Assembly: GCA_030524205.1 (NCBI GenBank)
Contig: JAUNGZ010000007.1
Location: 46,393-93,595 of the forward strand
Direction: 5' to 3'
Origin: Eubacteriales bacterium
Lineage (GTDB): Bacteria; Bacillota; Clostridia; Oscillospirales; Butyricicoccaceae
DNA: 47,203 nucleotides
In this document: positions 1 through 11,488 of the stretch, piece after piece
Layout: each line of letters starts with the position of its first letter
Numbering within the stretch: the first letter of the stretch is position 1
The notes under the pieces: generated by a model
What the model was told of the DNA's origin: nothing
What the model saw: the letters and a program-made list of their open reading frames with translations, nothing else
Databases searched by the model: none
Program-made: the position numbers and the translations under genes

Positions 1-730
1 GGTGAAGTCCGCTGCCGGGCGCGTCCGGCAGGGGCTTTGGCAGGAAGGAAGCGTACAGGCCGCTCGAGGAAGCCATGGATTTGACCACCCATTTGAAGGT
101 GACGAAATTGTCAGCGGCTTCAAGCGCGTCGGCATAGCGAAAATCAATCTCGTGCTGGCCGGGGCCCTGCTCATGATGAGAGGACTCCGGTTGGATGTTC
201 ATCTCCTCGAGCGTCAGGCAGATTTGACGGCGCACATTCTCCGCCTTGTCGAGCGGCGCGACGTCAAAATATTCGCCGTGGTCGTGCGGAATGACGGTCG
301 GATGGCCATTTTCGTCCAGCTCGAACAGATAGAATTCGCTTGCCGTTCCCATGGTAAGAGAATATCCCGCTTTGCGCGCGCGGCGCGTGGCCTCGCGCAG
401 CAAATAGCGGCCGTCGCCCTCGAACGGGGTGCCGTCGGGATAGCGGATGTTGCAGTAGAACCGCACGACGCGGCCCTGCGCCGGCCGCCACGGAAGCACG
501 GACAGCGTCGCGGGATCGGGGAAGAGCAGCAGGTCGGATGCGTCGACATTTAGAAAGCCGCGCAGCGCCGATGCGTTAAAGTGGATGCCGTGCTCGAACG
601 CGCGCTCAAGCTCGGTCGGCATAATCGCAATATTCTTTTGATTGCCGAAAATATCGCAGAATGCCAGACGGATGAACTTAACGTCGTTCTCCTCGATAAA
701 TTGTACGACTTCACTCATGGTGGTATCCAT
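1..730 (-). CDS. glnA: Glutamine synthetase type I (GlnA), 3' end outside window
   Basis: Catalyses ATP-dependent condensation of glutamate and ammonium to glutamine in the cytoplasm. About 243 N-terminal codons are present and the frame is open to the window edge. Visible are the beta-grasp segment (residues about 1-100, with RLAFCDIFGNQKN) and the start of the catalytic domain, with metal/substrate motifs SEFYLFEL near 131 and HHEQGPGQHEIDF near 185. The ATG at 730-728 follows AGGAGG at 745-740. It is the last visible gene of the minus-strand glutamate-synthase operon, 97 bp after the GXGXG gene, so glutamine made here can feed the glutaminase subunit of the same operon. A separate type III synthetase (glnN) lies across the divergent promoters. 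Family assignment is firm; the C-terminal half and regulatory loops cannot be judged. Confidence 0.95.
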   Translation of the reverse strand, partial: MDTTMSEVVQFIEENDVKFIRLAFCDIFGNQKNIAIMPTELERAFEHGIHFNASALRGFLNVDASDLLLFPDPATLSVLPWRPAQGRVVRFYCNIRYPDGTPFEGDGRYLLREATRRARKAGYSLTMGTASEFYLFELDENGHPTVIPHDHGEYFDVAPLDKAENVRRQICLTLEEMNIQPESSHHEQGPGQHEIDFRYADALEAADNFVTFKWVVKSMASSSGLYASFLPKPLPDAPGSGLH

Positions 731-827
731 AAAGCCGCACCTCCTAAAAAATTCTTCGCTCCAAACCGCGGGTTTGGACGAGCGGGAGTCTGCCGGTTTG
801 TGTGCGCGCCGGCACGGAAACGCCGGG

Positions 828-1556
828 TCAGGATTCATAGGTGTAAAGCTGTTGGTAGCCGGCCTCGGGGTTGGGCGACAGGACAAAGTACCGTCCGGCC
901 TTGAGCGCCGCCGCGTCGCCGCCGAAAAAGCGGCAGAAATCGTCGATATAAGGCGCGATGGCCGCGAGGTCAGCGGGGGAGGCCTCGTTTACCAGCACCT
1001 GCCGGGGCAGGCCGGCGGGGGCCTCATCACATTTTAACACAATTTTTCCGCCGTGCATACCGGTGCCGCAAAAGTTGCTGACCGGATACGCGCCGTCCGC
1101 GCCCGCGCCGAGCACCAAGATCAGGCCGCCCGCCTGATACTCGCCGAGAAAGGAGCCCGCCGTGCCGCCGATGATAACGGCGGGAAAGTGGTCCTGATAC
1201 GCCTTCATGTGAATGCCGCCGCGGTAGCCGCAGTCGCCCTCGATGAAGATGCGGCCGCCGCGCATCCCGTAGCCGCAGGCGTCGCCTACGCTGCCGTGGA
1301 TGATGATGTCGCCGTCGTTCATCGTGTCGCCGACGGCCTCTTGCGCGTTGCCGAACACCTCGATAGTCGAGCCGTTAAGATACTGCCCCAGCCCGTTGCC
1401 CGGCGTGCCGTGGATCGTGATTTTCTTGCCGGATGAGCCGCAGCCGAGATAACGCTGGCCGAGTACGTTTTCCACCGTGATCTCACTGTCGGAAACGGCG
1501 CGCACGGCTTCGTTCACCTGCCTATAATAGGTCAAATCTGCTTGTATGGTCGTCAT
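828..1556 (-). CDS. Glutamate synthase GXGXG-domain subunit (GltB domain 3 as a separate protein)
   Basis: A stand-alone version of the C-terminal GXGXG beta-helix domain of the glutamate synthase large subunit. In the fused enzyme this domain is structural and helps hold the glutaminase and synthase sites in register. The 242-residue protein has the repeating glycine pattern of the fold, for example GTPGNGLGQYLNG, GNAQEAVGDTMNDG, GDCGYRGGIHM and GGTAGSFLGEYQAGG. Its ATG overlaps the stop of the preceding oxidoreductase gene by four bases, so translation is probably coupled. Similar domains occur in FwdC/FmdC and in split archaeal-type glutamate synthases; the neighbours decide for glutamate synthase. 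The last roughly 60 residues are less typical and may be a lineage-specific extension. Confidence 0.93.
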   Translation of the reverse strand: MTTIQADLTYYRQVNEAVRAVSDSEITVENVLGQRYLGCGSSGKKITIHGTPGNGLGQYLNGSTIEVFGNAQEAVGDTMNDGDIIIHGSVGDACGYGMRGGRIFIEGDCGYRGGIHMKAYQDHFPAVIIGGTAGSFLGEYQAGGLILVLGAGADGAYPVSNFCGTGMHGGKIVLKCDEAPAGLPRQVLVNEASPADLAAIAPYIDDFCRFFGGDAAALKAGRYFVLSPNPEAGYQQLYTYES

Positions 1557-2794
1557 GCGTGTACGCCTCCTAACTTTTTTGCGCGTTCGGCGCGGGAGAA
1601 TGCCATCAGCTGCGGCTTTTCGCGGATCAGCTCGAAGTCGATGCTGTCGAGCGGCGTCTGTTCGCGGATGAGCGAGGTGTAGATGCCCGCGCGGTCGACG
1701 TCGCCGATCATGATGTAGCCGACCAGCCGGTTATCCCGCGTGACGAGCAGCTTGTAGCGCTCGCTGTCTTGTTCCAGATACTGCTCGCCCTCGTAACAGC
1801 CGGCAGTGATCATGTGCAGCCCCATAAAGCCGGAAGCGTTCATCGGGATGGCCTTGGTAAACGCGCGGTCGCCGCCCGCCATGTTCATGCCGGCGGCCTC
1901 GCCCTGTAAATAAGCGCCCGGCAGGATAGCGAGGATGCGGTCGGTATTAGCCGAAATATCGTGCGACACCGTGCAGTCGCCTGCGGCGTAAATGCCGGGC
2001 ACGGTCGTCTGCGCGTGGTCGTCGATCAGGATGCCGCGGTTGATCTCGCACCCCGCGTCCTCCGCGAGCGAGATGTTGGGCCGCACGCCGACGGCGACGA
2101 CCAGCACGTCAAAATCGACCGTTTTGCCGCTTTTCAGCCGCGCGCCGTAGGGGAAGAACTGCTCGACGCTGTCCTTCAGCAGGAATTTTACGCCCTTACC
2201 TTCGATGTGCCGCTGGATGATCGCGGCGGGCTCCTCGGTGAGCACGTTGGGAAGGATGCGAGGCGCGAGATCGACGACGGTCAGCTCCTTGACGCGCTGA
2301 TAAATACCCTCCGCGCACTTCAGGCCGATCAGCCCCGCGCCGAGGATGAGCACGCGCTTGTCGTTTTTTACGCCCAGCATCCGGTCAAGGCGCTTGGCGT
2401 CGTCGAGCGTCATGAAGCTGGTCTGGTTTTCAACCAGCTCGAGGCCGTCCATCGGCGGGACGAACGGGCGCGAGCCGGTGCAGACGCACAGCCGATCATA
2501 GGGCACAGTCTCGCCGCTTTCGAGCGCAACCGTTTTGCCCGCGGGGTCGATGCGCGAAACGGTTTTGCCCAGCAGCGCGGTCACGCCGTTGTTTTCGTAA
2601 AAGCCCTCGGGGCGGTAATGCAGCATTTTGTCCTCGCTCGTCTTGCCGTACAGCAGATAGGAGATGAGAGGGCGGCCGTAAACCGGATACGGCTCGGTTG
2701 AGATTACCGTGATCGGGCCGGTCTTGTCGACGACGCGTATGCCCTCGATCACGCCGACGGCGGCGGTGCCGTTGCCAATGATAACGTAATTCAT
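1553..2794 (-). CDS. NAD(P)/FAD-dependent oxidoreductase of the modular glutamate synthase
   Basis: A pyridine nucleotide-disulfide-type flavoprotein of 413 residues, likely the electron-entry subunit that passes reductant to the glutamate synthase module through the neighbouring ferredoxins. The N-terminal FAD site is VIIGNGTAAVGV (about 3-14), a second Rossmann site is VLILGAGLIGLKCAEG, and the flavin motif GIYAAGDCT lies near 275. The relatives are nitrite-reductase- and rubredoxin-reductase-like oxidoreductases, not the longer GltD with an N-terminal Fe-S domain. An in-frame ATG at 2815 has no ribosome site. The ATG at 2794 is preceded by AAAGGTGA, which includes the stop codon of the upstream ferredoxin gene, so 2794 is preferred. 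Spacing to that gene is seven bases. Confidence 0.9.
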   Translation of the reverse strand: MNYVIIGNGTAAVGVIEGIRVVDKTGPITVISTEPYPVYGRPLISYLLYGKTSEDKMLHYRPEGFYENNGVTALLGKTVSRIDPAGKTVALESGETVPYDRLCVCTGSRPFVPPMDGLELVENQTSFMTLDDAKRLDRMLGVKNDKRVLILGAGLIGLKCAEGIYQRVKELTVVDLAPRILPNVLTEEPAAIIQRHIEGKGVKFLLKDSVEQFFPYGARLKSGKTVDFDVLVVAVGVRPNISLAEDAGCEINRGILIDDHAQTTVPGIYAAGDCTVSHDISANTDRILAILPGAYLQGEAAGMNMAGGDRAFTKAIPMNASGFMGLHMITAGCYEGEQYLEQDSERYKLLVTRDNRLVGYIMIGDVDRAGIYTSLIREQTPLDSIDFELIREKPQLMAFSRAERAKKLGGVHA

Positions 2795-2801
2795 CCCTGT
2801 C

Positions 2802-3230
2802 TCACCTTTCTTCATATACGATGGCCTTGTTCGGGCAGCCCTGCACGCACATCGGCTGGCCGAACGCGTTTTTGGCGCACAGCTCGCATTTCTGGATCGC
2901 GCCCTCGTTCGAGGTCGACAGCGCGCCGTAGGGGCAGGACAGAATGCAGGTGTAGCAGCCGACGCACTTGTCGGAGTCGATATGCACCGCGCCGTCCTCG
3001 ATGGTCAGCGCGCCCGAGATACAGCCCTTGACGCACAGCGGATCCTCGCAGTGGCGGCAGTTGACCGCGAAGGAGATGTTGTTGCGCTCCTCGATGCGGA
3101 TACGGGGCGCGATGCGGTGATCCTTGAGTGCCTTGACCATCGAGGATTTCCCGGAGTTGGCGAATGCGCAGTAGTATTCGCACAGATGGCAGCCGAGACA
3201 CCATTTTTCGTTGACGTAGACTCGTTTCAT
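2802..3230 (-). CDS. 4Fe-4S dicluster ferredoxin-like electron-transfer protein
   Basis: A 142-residue iron-sulfur protein of the HycB/CooF/DmsB-like ferredoxin family. Cysteine groups visible in order are CLGCHLCEYYC (about 11-21), CRHCEDPLCVKGC, CVGCYTCILSC and a final CELCAK...CVQGC, enough for up to four clusters. It has no signal peptide and is therefore cytoplasmic. It lies between the FAD oxidoreductase and the Fe-S/FMN synthase subunit, so the likely job is relaying electrons between them; that role is inferred from position. It starts at ATG 3230 with GGAGGAACGC just upstream and is separated from the synthase gene by ten bases. Confidence 0.9.
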   Translation of the reverse strand: MKRVYVNEKWCLGCHLCEYYCAFANSGKSSMVKALKDHRIAPRIRIEERNNISFAVNCRHCEDPLCVKGCISGALTIEDGAVHIDSDKCVGCYTCILSCPYGALSTSNEGAIQKCELCAKNAFGQPMCVQGCPNKAIVYEER

Positions 3231-3240
3231 GCGTTCCTCC

Positions 3241-4745
<1,505 letters not shown>

Positions 4746-4746
<1 letters not shown>

Positions 4747-5843
4747 TACTGCTTTCCTCCCTCGTTCAGACCTACGATGACCGCCTCGCCGCCGCGCGGC
4801 GCCCAAACGGCGTCGAGCGCGGGCTCGATCATGCGGATCGCGCATTCCTCAGACGCGATGTAGACCGCGTCGTCCTTTTCGCCCACGACCATTGAGCGCA
4901 GCTTCAGCCGGTCGTTCAGCGCCATCAGCCCGCCTTCGTAGCCAACTAAAATGGAAAACGGACCCGTTACCATCAGCGATGCGAAGGCGTTGCGCAGATA
5001 AGTCAGGCGCTCGCGCTCGGCGGGCGGCTGCTTTTCAATGGTCGACCAGAAGGGCGCGGCGATGACGTTTGCAATCTCGGGGTAGGTCAGGCCGAGCTTG
5101 CGGCTCAAATAATCAATAATATAGGTGATGACCTCGGTATCGGTCAGCAGGTCGCACGAGTAGCCGAACATCTCGATGAAGCGGCGGTTGGCGTCGTAGG
5201 ACGAGATTTCGCCGTTGTGCACGACCGTCGTGTCCAGCAGCGCAAACGGATGCGCGCCGCCCCACCAGCCGGGCGTGTTGGTCGGATAGCGTCCGTGGCA
5301 CGTCCACGAGTAGGCCTCGTAGTTTTCCAGCATGTAATACTCGCCCACGTCCTCCGGAAAGCCGCTGGCCTTAAAAACGCCCATATTTTTGCCGGAAGAG
5401 AAGATGTACGCGCCCTCCAGCTCGTGGTTGATGCGGATGACGAAGCGGGCGACGAACTCGCGCTCATCGAGCTGGCTGGCCGCGAGCTTTACGTGCAGCG
5501 GCGCGACGAAGTAGCGCCAGATCATCGGCTCGTCGGTGATGCGGGGATGCCGCCGCGTTGGGATTTTCGACAGGTTTACAATGTCGAAGTGTGCTTCCAG
5601 CTCGCGCTCGCATTCCTCCTTGGCGGCCTGCGTGTCGTAAAACACGTGGAAGGCGTAGAAGTCTGCATATTCGGGATAGATGCCATAGCCGGCGAAGCCG
5701 CCGCCGAGGCCGTTCGAGCGGTCGTGCATGGTGCGGATCGAGTCGATGATGCGCGTTCCGTTTTCCCGTGCGCCGTCCTTGTGGAAGATGCCGGAGATCG
5801 CGCAGCCGGCCGGGATGCGTACCTGACCTTCTTTTTGCAACAT
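4746..5843 (-). CDS. Class II glutamine amidotransferase subunit of glutamate synthase (GltB domain 1)
   Basis: Hydrolyses glutamine to release ammonia for the synthase subunit. The 365-residue protein carries an Ntn-type nucleophile within AGCAISGIF; Cys14 should become N-terminal after removal of a 13-residue propeptide, as in classical GltB. Other class II amidotransferase hallmarks are WTCHGRYPTNTPG and VVHNGEISSYDANR. It is the first gene of the minus-strand operon. The frame stays open upstream to 6023, but only the ATG at 5843 has a strong AGGAGG (5857-5851), and the upstream stretch lies in the leader hairpin, so 5843 is chosen. The leader of roughly 170 bases contains a strong terminator-like structure, described separately. 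Confidence 0.93.
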
Positions 5844-5950
5844 GGGTGTTCCTCCTTTATATCGTGCGTTTGCAAGGCCCCGCGTTGGGAGGGCCGCCGC
5901 CCGTCTGCTTGGTTTGAAAGGCGAAGCAGGGCGGAAACTTACAAAATAAA

Positions 5951-6012
5951 AAAGGCGCCCGCCGCAGCCGAGAATGGGAAAACCCAAATCCTCAGCTGCG
6001 GCGGACGCCTTT
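5951..6012 (-). terminator. Long leader hairpin with U-tract upstream of the glutamate synthase operon (attenuator candidate)
   Basis: The arms 5951-5968 and 5995-6012 pair over 18 positions with one G-U, and the 26-base interior pairs further (GAG/CTC, GGG/CCC, AT-rich tetraloop). Read on the minus strand the stem is followed by TTTTTTATTTTG, the layout of an intrinsic terminator. It lies between the predicted promoter (6026-6053) and the first ribosome site (5857-5851), so it would stop transcripts after about 70 bases unless antiterminated. The plus-strand reading has only TTTGTCC after the stem, so the minus-strand role is favoured. Confidence 0.75.
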
Positions 6013-6025
6013 GTCCGCTTCATAT

Positions 6026-6053
6026 TTTATAGCAGCGGAAGGGGAAGCGTCAA
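6026..6053 (-). promoter_or_regulatory. Predicted sigma-A promoter of the glutamate synthase operon
   Basis: On the minus strand TTGACG (6053-6048) and TATAAA (6031-6026) are separated by 16 bases. Transcription would start near 6019, only a few bases before the leader hairpin begins. Confidence 0.65.
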
Positions 6054-6174
6054 GCAAAAAGCGCGTACTTTTATGATTTGTTGCAAATTGCATAGAAAAT
6101 GTCTTGTTTTATGTTTGATAATTCAGTATCTTGCAATAAATCTTGAAAAAACGAAAAAAGAAGGCCGTTTGCAC
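6054..6174. other. AT-rich divergent intergenic spacer between glt and glnN promoters
   Basis: About 120 bases with A and T tracts and TTGCAA-like repeats at about 6082 (TTGCAAATTGCA) and 6131. It contains no credible gene. It could hold regulator sites or UP elements for the two divergent promoters; no match to a defined operator is claimed. Confidence 0.4.
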
Positions 6175-6203
6175 TTGACAAAGAAAAGCCCGGTGGCTAT
6201 AAT
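6175..6203 (+). promoter_or_regulatory. Consensus sigma-A promoter of glnN
   Basis: TTGACA at 6175-6180, a 17-base spacer, and TATAAT at 6198-6203: both hexamers are perfect consensus. Expected start is near 6210. Confidence 0.9.
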
Positions 6204-6221
6204 GCAAGGTGTAAACAGCAA

Positions 6222-6252
6222 AGGCGCTGTGGGAACACGACCCGCAGCGCTT
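6222..6252 (+). terminator. Leader hairpin of glnN with interrupted U-tract (attenuator candidate)
   Basis: A 12-pair stem (6222-6233 with 6241-6252, two G-U pairs) and the seven-base loop AACACGA, followed by TTATTTTATTTTTATTT. It begins about 12 bases after the predicted transcription start and ends 45 bases before the ribosome site. The layout matches the leaders of the glt operon and amt. Confidence 0.65.
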
Positions 6253-6312
6253 ATTTTATTTTTATTTACTTTGTTGCTGGTGAAATTAACATATGTAAGG
6301 AGCGATGCGTTC

Positions 6313-8400
<2,088 letters not shown>

Positions 8401-8421
8401 ACGGCGGTTCAGAACTGCAAC

Positions 8422-8450
8422 TTTATATTGATTGTAAAAATTTTTACAAT
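8422..8450 (+). promoter_or_regulatory. Possible amt promoter
   Basis: TACAAT (8445-8450) is a plausible -10, with a weak TTTATA (8422-8427) 17 bases upstream. The -10 is embedded in the right half of a perfect 20-base palindrome. Because a terminator hairpin occupies 8456-8515 and only 15 bases then remain before the ATG, a dedicated promoter would have to lie here. The alternative is readthrough from glnN. Confidence 0.4.
8431..8450. promoter_or_regulatory. Perfect 20-base palindrome, operator candidate for amt
   Basis: ATTGTAAAAATTTTTACAAT is a perfect inverted repeat with no central loop, so it looks like a dimeric repressor or activator site rather than an RNA hairpin. The core TGTAA-N6-TTACA resembles the GlnR/TnrA consensus TGTNA-N7-TNACA but is one base shorter. 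It overlaps the predicted -10. Confidence 0.6.
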
Positions 8451-8455
8451 ACACA

Positions 8456-8515
8456 ATGGCGTGTGTTTTCACCGTTTCCGTAAGGGGACGGAGGAGATAC
8501 ACGCCATATTTTTTT
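8456..8515 (+). terminator. Terminator hairpin abutting the amt ribosome site (attenuator candidate)
   Basis: The outer stem ATGGCGTGT (8456-8464) pairs with ACACGCCAT (8499-8507). An inner eight-pair stem (8472-8479 with 8484-8491) is capped by a GUAA tetraloop. Seven T follow (8509-8515) and the ribosome site GAGGGGG starts at 8516. It may end glnN transcripts and at the same time gate amt. Confidence 0.75.
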
Positions 8516-8530
8516 GAGGGGGTTTCAACA

Positions 8531-10273
8531 ATGGACATCACAACTCTTGCATCCGCCGTAGACACGGGGTGGGTACTGATCGGCGCGGCGCTTGTGTTCT
8601 TTATGCAGGCGGGCTTCGCAATGGTCGAGACGGGCTTTACCCGCGCGAAGAACGCGGGCAACATTATCATGAAGAACTTGATGGACTTTTCGCTCGGTAC
8701 GCCGATCTACTGGATTTTGGGCTTCGGCCTGATGTTTGGCAGCTCCGGTCTGGTGATCGGCGGGCTTGACCTATTCACCAACGGCGGCGAGGGCGATTTT
8801 AAGACGCTGATTTTCCAGACAGTGTTCTGCGCAACCGCCGCGACGATTGTATCTGGCGCGATGGCGGAACGCACCAAGTTTTCCGCCTACTGCGTCTATT
8901 CGATGGCAATTTCCGCCTTCGTCTATCCGATTTCCGGACACTGGATCTGGGGCGGCGGCTGGCTGGCCAGCCTGCCCGACCTGACGAACGGTGCGCTGCC
9001 CGCGTTCCATGATTTCGCGGGTTCGACGGCGGTTCATATGGTCGGCGGCGTGGCGGCGTTCATCGGCGCGCTGATTCTCGGGCCCCGCATCGGCAAATAC
9101 ACCAAGGACGGCAAGGCGCGCGCCATTCCCGGCCACTCGCTGACGCTGGGCGCGCTTGGCGTATTTATCCTGTGGTTCTGCTGGTTTGGCTTTAACGGCT
9201 GCTCGACAGTCGCCCTGTCGGGCGGCGCGGACGTAACCGCGGCGCGCGTGTTCGTCACGACCAATCTGGCCGCGGCAGTCTCCACCGTCGCTGTTATGTG
9301 CATTACGTGGATTCGCTACAAGAAGCCGGATGTGTCCATGACGCTTAACGGTTCGCTGGCCGGCTTGGTTGCGATCACAGCGGGCTGCGACGTGGTCACC
9401 CCGACGGGTGCGGCGATTATCGGCATTGTCGCAGGCTTTGTGGTCGTATTCGGCATTGAATTTATCGACCAGAAGCTCCGCGTCGACGATCCGGTAGGCG
9501 CGATCGGCGTGCACGGTCTGTGCGGCGCGACGGGTACGCTGATGGTCGGTCTGCTGGCGCACTATTCTGGCAATGAAGTGACCAACATGGGCTTGCTCTA
9601 TGGCGGCGGCGCGGCATGTCTTGCCTCGCAGGCGGTCGGCGTTATCTCGGTCATCGTATGGGTCGCGGCCACCATGACAGTGATCTTCCAGATCATCAAG
9701 CATACAATCGGCCTGCGCGTCACCGAGGCCGAGGAGATTCAGGGCCTCGACACGAAGGAGCACGGTCTGGCCTCGGCCTATGCGGACTTTATGCCGGTCG
9801 TACCGAGCGTGCTGGGCACCAAGGCCGGGGAGAAGGTCGCTAGAAGCGGCAACAGCGCGCCTGTCGCGGTGGAGCACGCGGTGCCGGTTACCAAAATTAC
9901 GACAGAGGGCAGCGCGCATAAGCTGAGCAAGGTGGTCATCGTCACCAAGCAGTCCAAGTTTGAGGAGCTGAAGAACGCGCTGAATTTGATCGGCGTGTCG
10001 GGCATGACGGTAACCAACGTCATCGGCTGCGGCTTGCAGAAGGGTGCTGCGGAGTACTACCGCGGCGCGGAGGTCGATATGACCCTGCTGCCCAAGATCA
10101 AGATGGAGGTCATCGTCTCCGCTATTCCGGTAGAGACGGTTGTCGAGGCGGCCAAGAAGGTGCTGTATACCGGCCATATCGGCGACGGCAAGATCTTTGT
10201 CTACGACGTGGAGAACGTCATCAAGGTTCGCACGGGCGCCGAAGGCTTCGACGCGCTGCAGGACGACGAATAA
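8531..10273 (+). CDS. amt: Ammonium transporter fused to a C-terminal PII signal protein
   Basis: A 580-residue protein. Residues about 1-405 are an Amt/MEP/Rh ammonium channel (QAGFAMVETGFTRAKNAGN, AFIGALILGPR, VGAIGVHGLCGATG) with around eleven membrane helices. A linker of about 55 residues follows. Residues about 465-575 are a PII/GlnK domain: FEELKNALNLIGVSGMTV, the T-loop GCGLQKGAAEYYRGAEV, and the nucleotide/effector motif TGHIGDGKIFVYDVENVI. In most bacteria GlnK is a separate gene beside amt and blocks the channel when nitrogen is plentiful; here the regulator is tethered. The T-loop Tyr is present, so uridylylation is conceivable but not shown. ATG 8531 matches the family N terminus. 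Confidence 0.95.
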   Translation: MDITTLASAVDTGWVLIGAALVFFMQAGFAMVETGFTRAKNAGNIIMKNLMDFSLGTPIYWILGFGLMFGSSGLVIGGLDLFTNGGEGDFKTLIFQTVFCATAATIVSGAMAERTKFSAYCVYSMAISAFVYPISGHWIWGGGWLASLPDLTNGALPAFHDFAGSTAVHMVGGVAAFIGALILGPRIGKYTKDGKARAIPGHSLTLGALGVFILWFCWFGFNGCSTVALSGGADVTAARVFVTTNLAAAVSTVAVMCITWIRYKKPDVSMTLNGSLAGLVAITAGCDVVTPTGAAIIGIVAGFVVVFGIEFIDQKLRVDDPVGAIGVHGLCGATGTLMVGLLAHYSGNEVTNMGLLYGGGAACLASQAVGVISVIVWVAATMTVIFQIIKHTIGLRVTEAEEIQGLDTKEHGLASAYADFMPVVPSVLGTKAGEKVARSGNSAPVAVEHAVPVTKITTEGSAHKLSKVVIVTKQSKFEELKNALNLIGVSGMTVTNVIGCGLQKGAAEYYRGAEVDMTLLPKIKMEVIVSAIPVETVVEAAKKVLYTGHIGDGKIFVYDVENVIKVRTGAEGFDALQDDE

Positions 10274-10281
10274 ACATAGTT

Positions 10282-10304
10282 GTCCGAACCATATCGGTTC
10301 GGAC
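10282..10304 (+). terminator. Hairpin after amt without a U-tract
   Basis: GTCCGAACC (10282-10290) pairs perfectly with GGTTCGGAC (10296-10304) around ATATC, but CGGGGAG follows rather than T residues. It may protect the mRNA 3' end while the next hairpin terminates. Confidence 0.5.
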
Positions 10305-10346
10305 GGGGAGCGCAGTCGACCGCCGGCTGAAATACCGATTGCGCGC

Positions 10347-10380
10347 AAGCGCCCGCAGAATGACCATTCTGCGGGCGCTT
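10347..10380. terminator. Strong hairpin terminator after amt
   Basis: A perfect 16-pair stem (10347-10362 with 10365-10380) with a two-base gap at the centre. The plus strand continues CGCTTTCAATTTTCTG, a mediocre U-tract. It separates the nitrogen locus from the apbE promoter. Confidence 0.65.
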
Positions 10381-10418
10381 CGCTTTCAATTTTCTGTTCC
10401 GGCGCGCGGCGGCGCGGG

Positions 10419-10447
10419 TTGCTTATTCCGGTGCGGTGTATTATAAT
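10419..10447 (+). promoter_or_regulatory. Predicted sigma-A promoter of the apbE cassette
   Basis: TTGCTT (10419-10424), a 17-base spacer and a perfect TATAAT (10442-10447). The apbE ATG is 39 bases downstream. Confidence 0.7.
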
Positions 10448-10486
10448 GGGGAAGTGATTTTTGAAGCGGGAAAGGCATCTTATTTT

Positions 10487-11488
10487 ATGAAACGAATTTT
10501 TGCGGCCTTGCTGCCGCTTTTGCTGCTGTGCGGCTGTGCGGCCAAAGAATACAGCACGGATTTTTTTGCAATGGATACCTTCATGTCGGTTAAAGTGCTG
10601 GGGAAGGAGAGCGAGGCGCTGGCGCAGGACTGCGAGCGCCGGATCAACGAATTGGAGCGGGAGCTGTCCCGCACAAGGGAGGAAAGCGGGGTTTGGCTGT
10701 TAAATCACGCAAACGGCAAAGCGGTGCCAATCACCGACCGGGAGGCGGACGTGCTTGCCGCTGCGCTGGCAATCAGCGGGCAGACCGGCGGATTGTATGA
10801 TCCGACTGTTGCGCCGCTGACTGACTTATGGGGCGTCGGCACGGAGTATGCGCATGTGCCGGAGCAACGTGAAATCGCAAACGCGCTGCTGCAAGTCGGA
10901 GCCTCCAAGCTGCATCTCTCAGCGGATGGGCGGCAGGTGCAGGCTGACGGCGGCGCGCAGCTTGATTTAGGCGGCATCGCCAAGGGCTATGCCGCCGACG
11001 AGTGCGCGGCCATCCTGCGGGCTGCGGACACTTCCGGCCTGCTGACGCTGGGCGGCAATATTTACGCCGTGGGAACGAACCATGGCGAGCCGTGGGTGAT
11101 CGGCATTGCCGATCCGGATGAAAGCACAGACTATATTGCGACAGTCGCCGTGCAGGATAAGTCGGTTGTCACCTCGGGCGACTACGAACGGTATTTTGAA
11201 CAGGACGGCAAGCGCTATCATCACATTTTCGATCCGCGCACCGGATATCCGGCGGATAACGGCCTGCGCAGCGTGACGGTGATCGACGAAAACTCGACCC
11301 GTGCGGACGCGCTGACGACCGCGCTGTTTGTCATGGGGCTGGACGAAGGCATGGCATTCTGCGAGCAGAACGGTATTGCCGCCGTGTTTGTAACGGCGGA
11401 CAAGCAGGTGATCACGACGCCGGACGTCCCAAATGTCTGCACGTTCTTCTTCGCAGGCGCGGAAAAGGGATATACTGATGCGCAGTAG
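10487..11488 (+). CDS. apbE: FAD:protein FMN transferase, lipoprotein (ApbE family)
   Basis: Attaches FMN covalently to Thr/Ser of extracytoplasmic target proteins using FAD. The 333-residue protein has a lipoprotein signal MKRIFAALLPLLLLCGC, with lipidation expected at the Cys of LLLCGC. Family motifs are FFAMDTFMSVKV, GLYDPTVAPLTDLWG, LDLGGIAKGYAADECA, TLGGNIYAVG and HHIFDPRTGYPA with the Mg-binding Asp region, and DALTTALFVMGLDEG. An in-frame start at 10436 would bury the lipobox; ATG 10487 is correct. It is the first gene of a cassette with a NusG-domain-II protein and a Gx transporter, overlapping the next gene by 11 bases, which points to extracellular flavinylation. No obvious flavinylation target is encoded beside it. 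Confidence 0.95.
   Translation: MKRIFAALLPLLLLCGCAAKEYSTDFFAMDTFMSVKVLGKESEALAQDCERRINELERELSRTREESGVWLLNHANGKAVPITDREADVLAAALAISGQTGGLYDPTVAPLTDLWGVGTEYAHVPEQREIANALLQVGASKLHLSADGRQVQADGGAQLDLGGIAKGYAADECAAILRAADTSGLLTLGGNIYAVGTNHGEPWVIGIADPDESTDYIATVAVQDKSVVTSGDYERYFEQDGKRYHHIFDPRTGYPADNGLRSVTVIDENSTRADALTTALFVMGLDEGMAFCEQNGIAAVFVTADKQVITTPDVPNVCTFFFAGAEKGYTDAQ

Noticed and set aside
5951-6012. Glutamine riboswitch upstream of glt or glnN
   Set aside because: Known glutamine aptamers (glnA and DP types) are described mainly from cyanobacteria and marine phage, and their conserved core was not seen here.
6222-6252. ANTAR dual-hexaloop target in the glnN leader
   Set aside because: The loop has seven bases and lacks the A1/G4 hexaloop pattern, and there is no room for a first hairpin between the promoter and this stem.
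8431-8450. Palindrome as the glnN terminator
   Set aside because: It has no loop and is all A/T in the centre, so it would form a weak RNA hairpin; the stronger hairpin with a T run lies just downstream.
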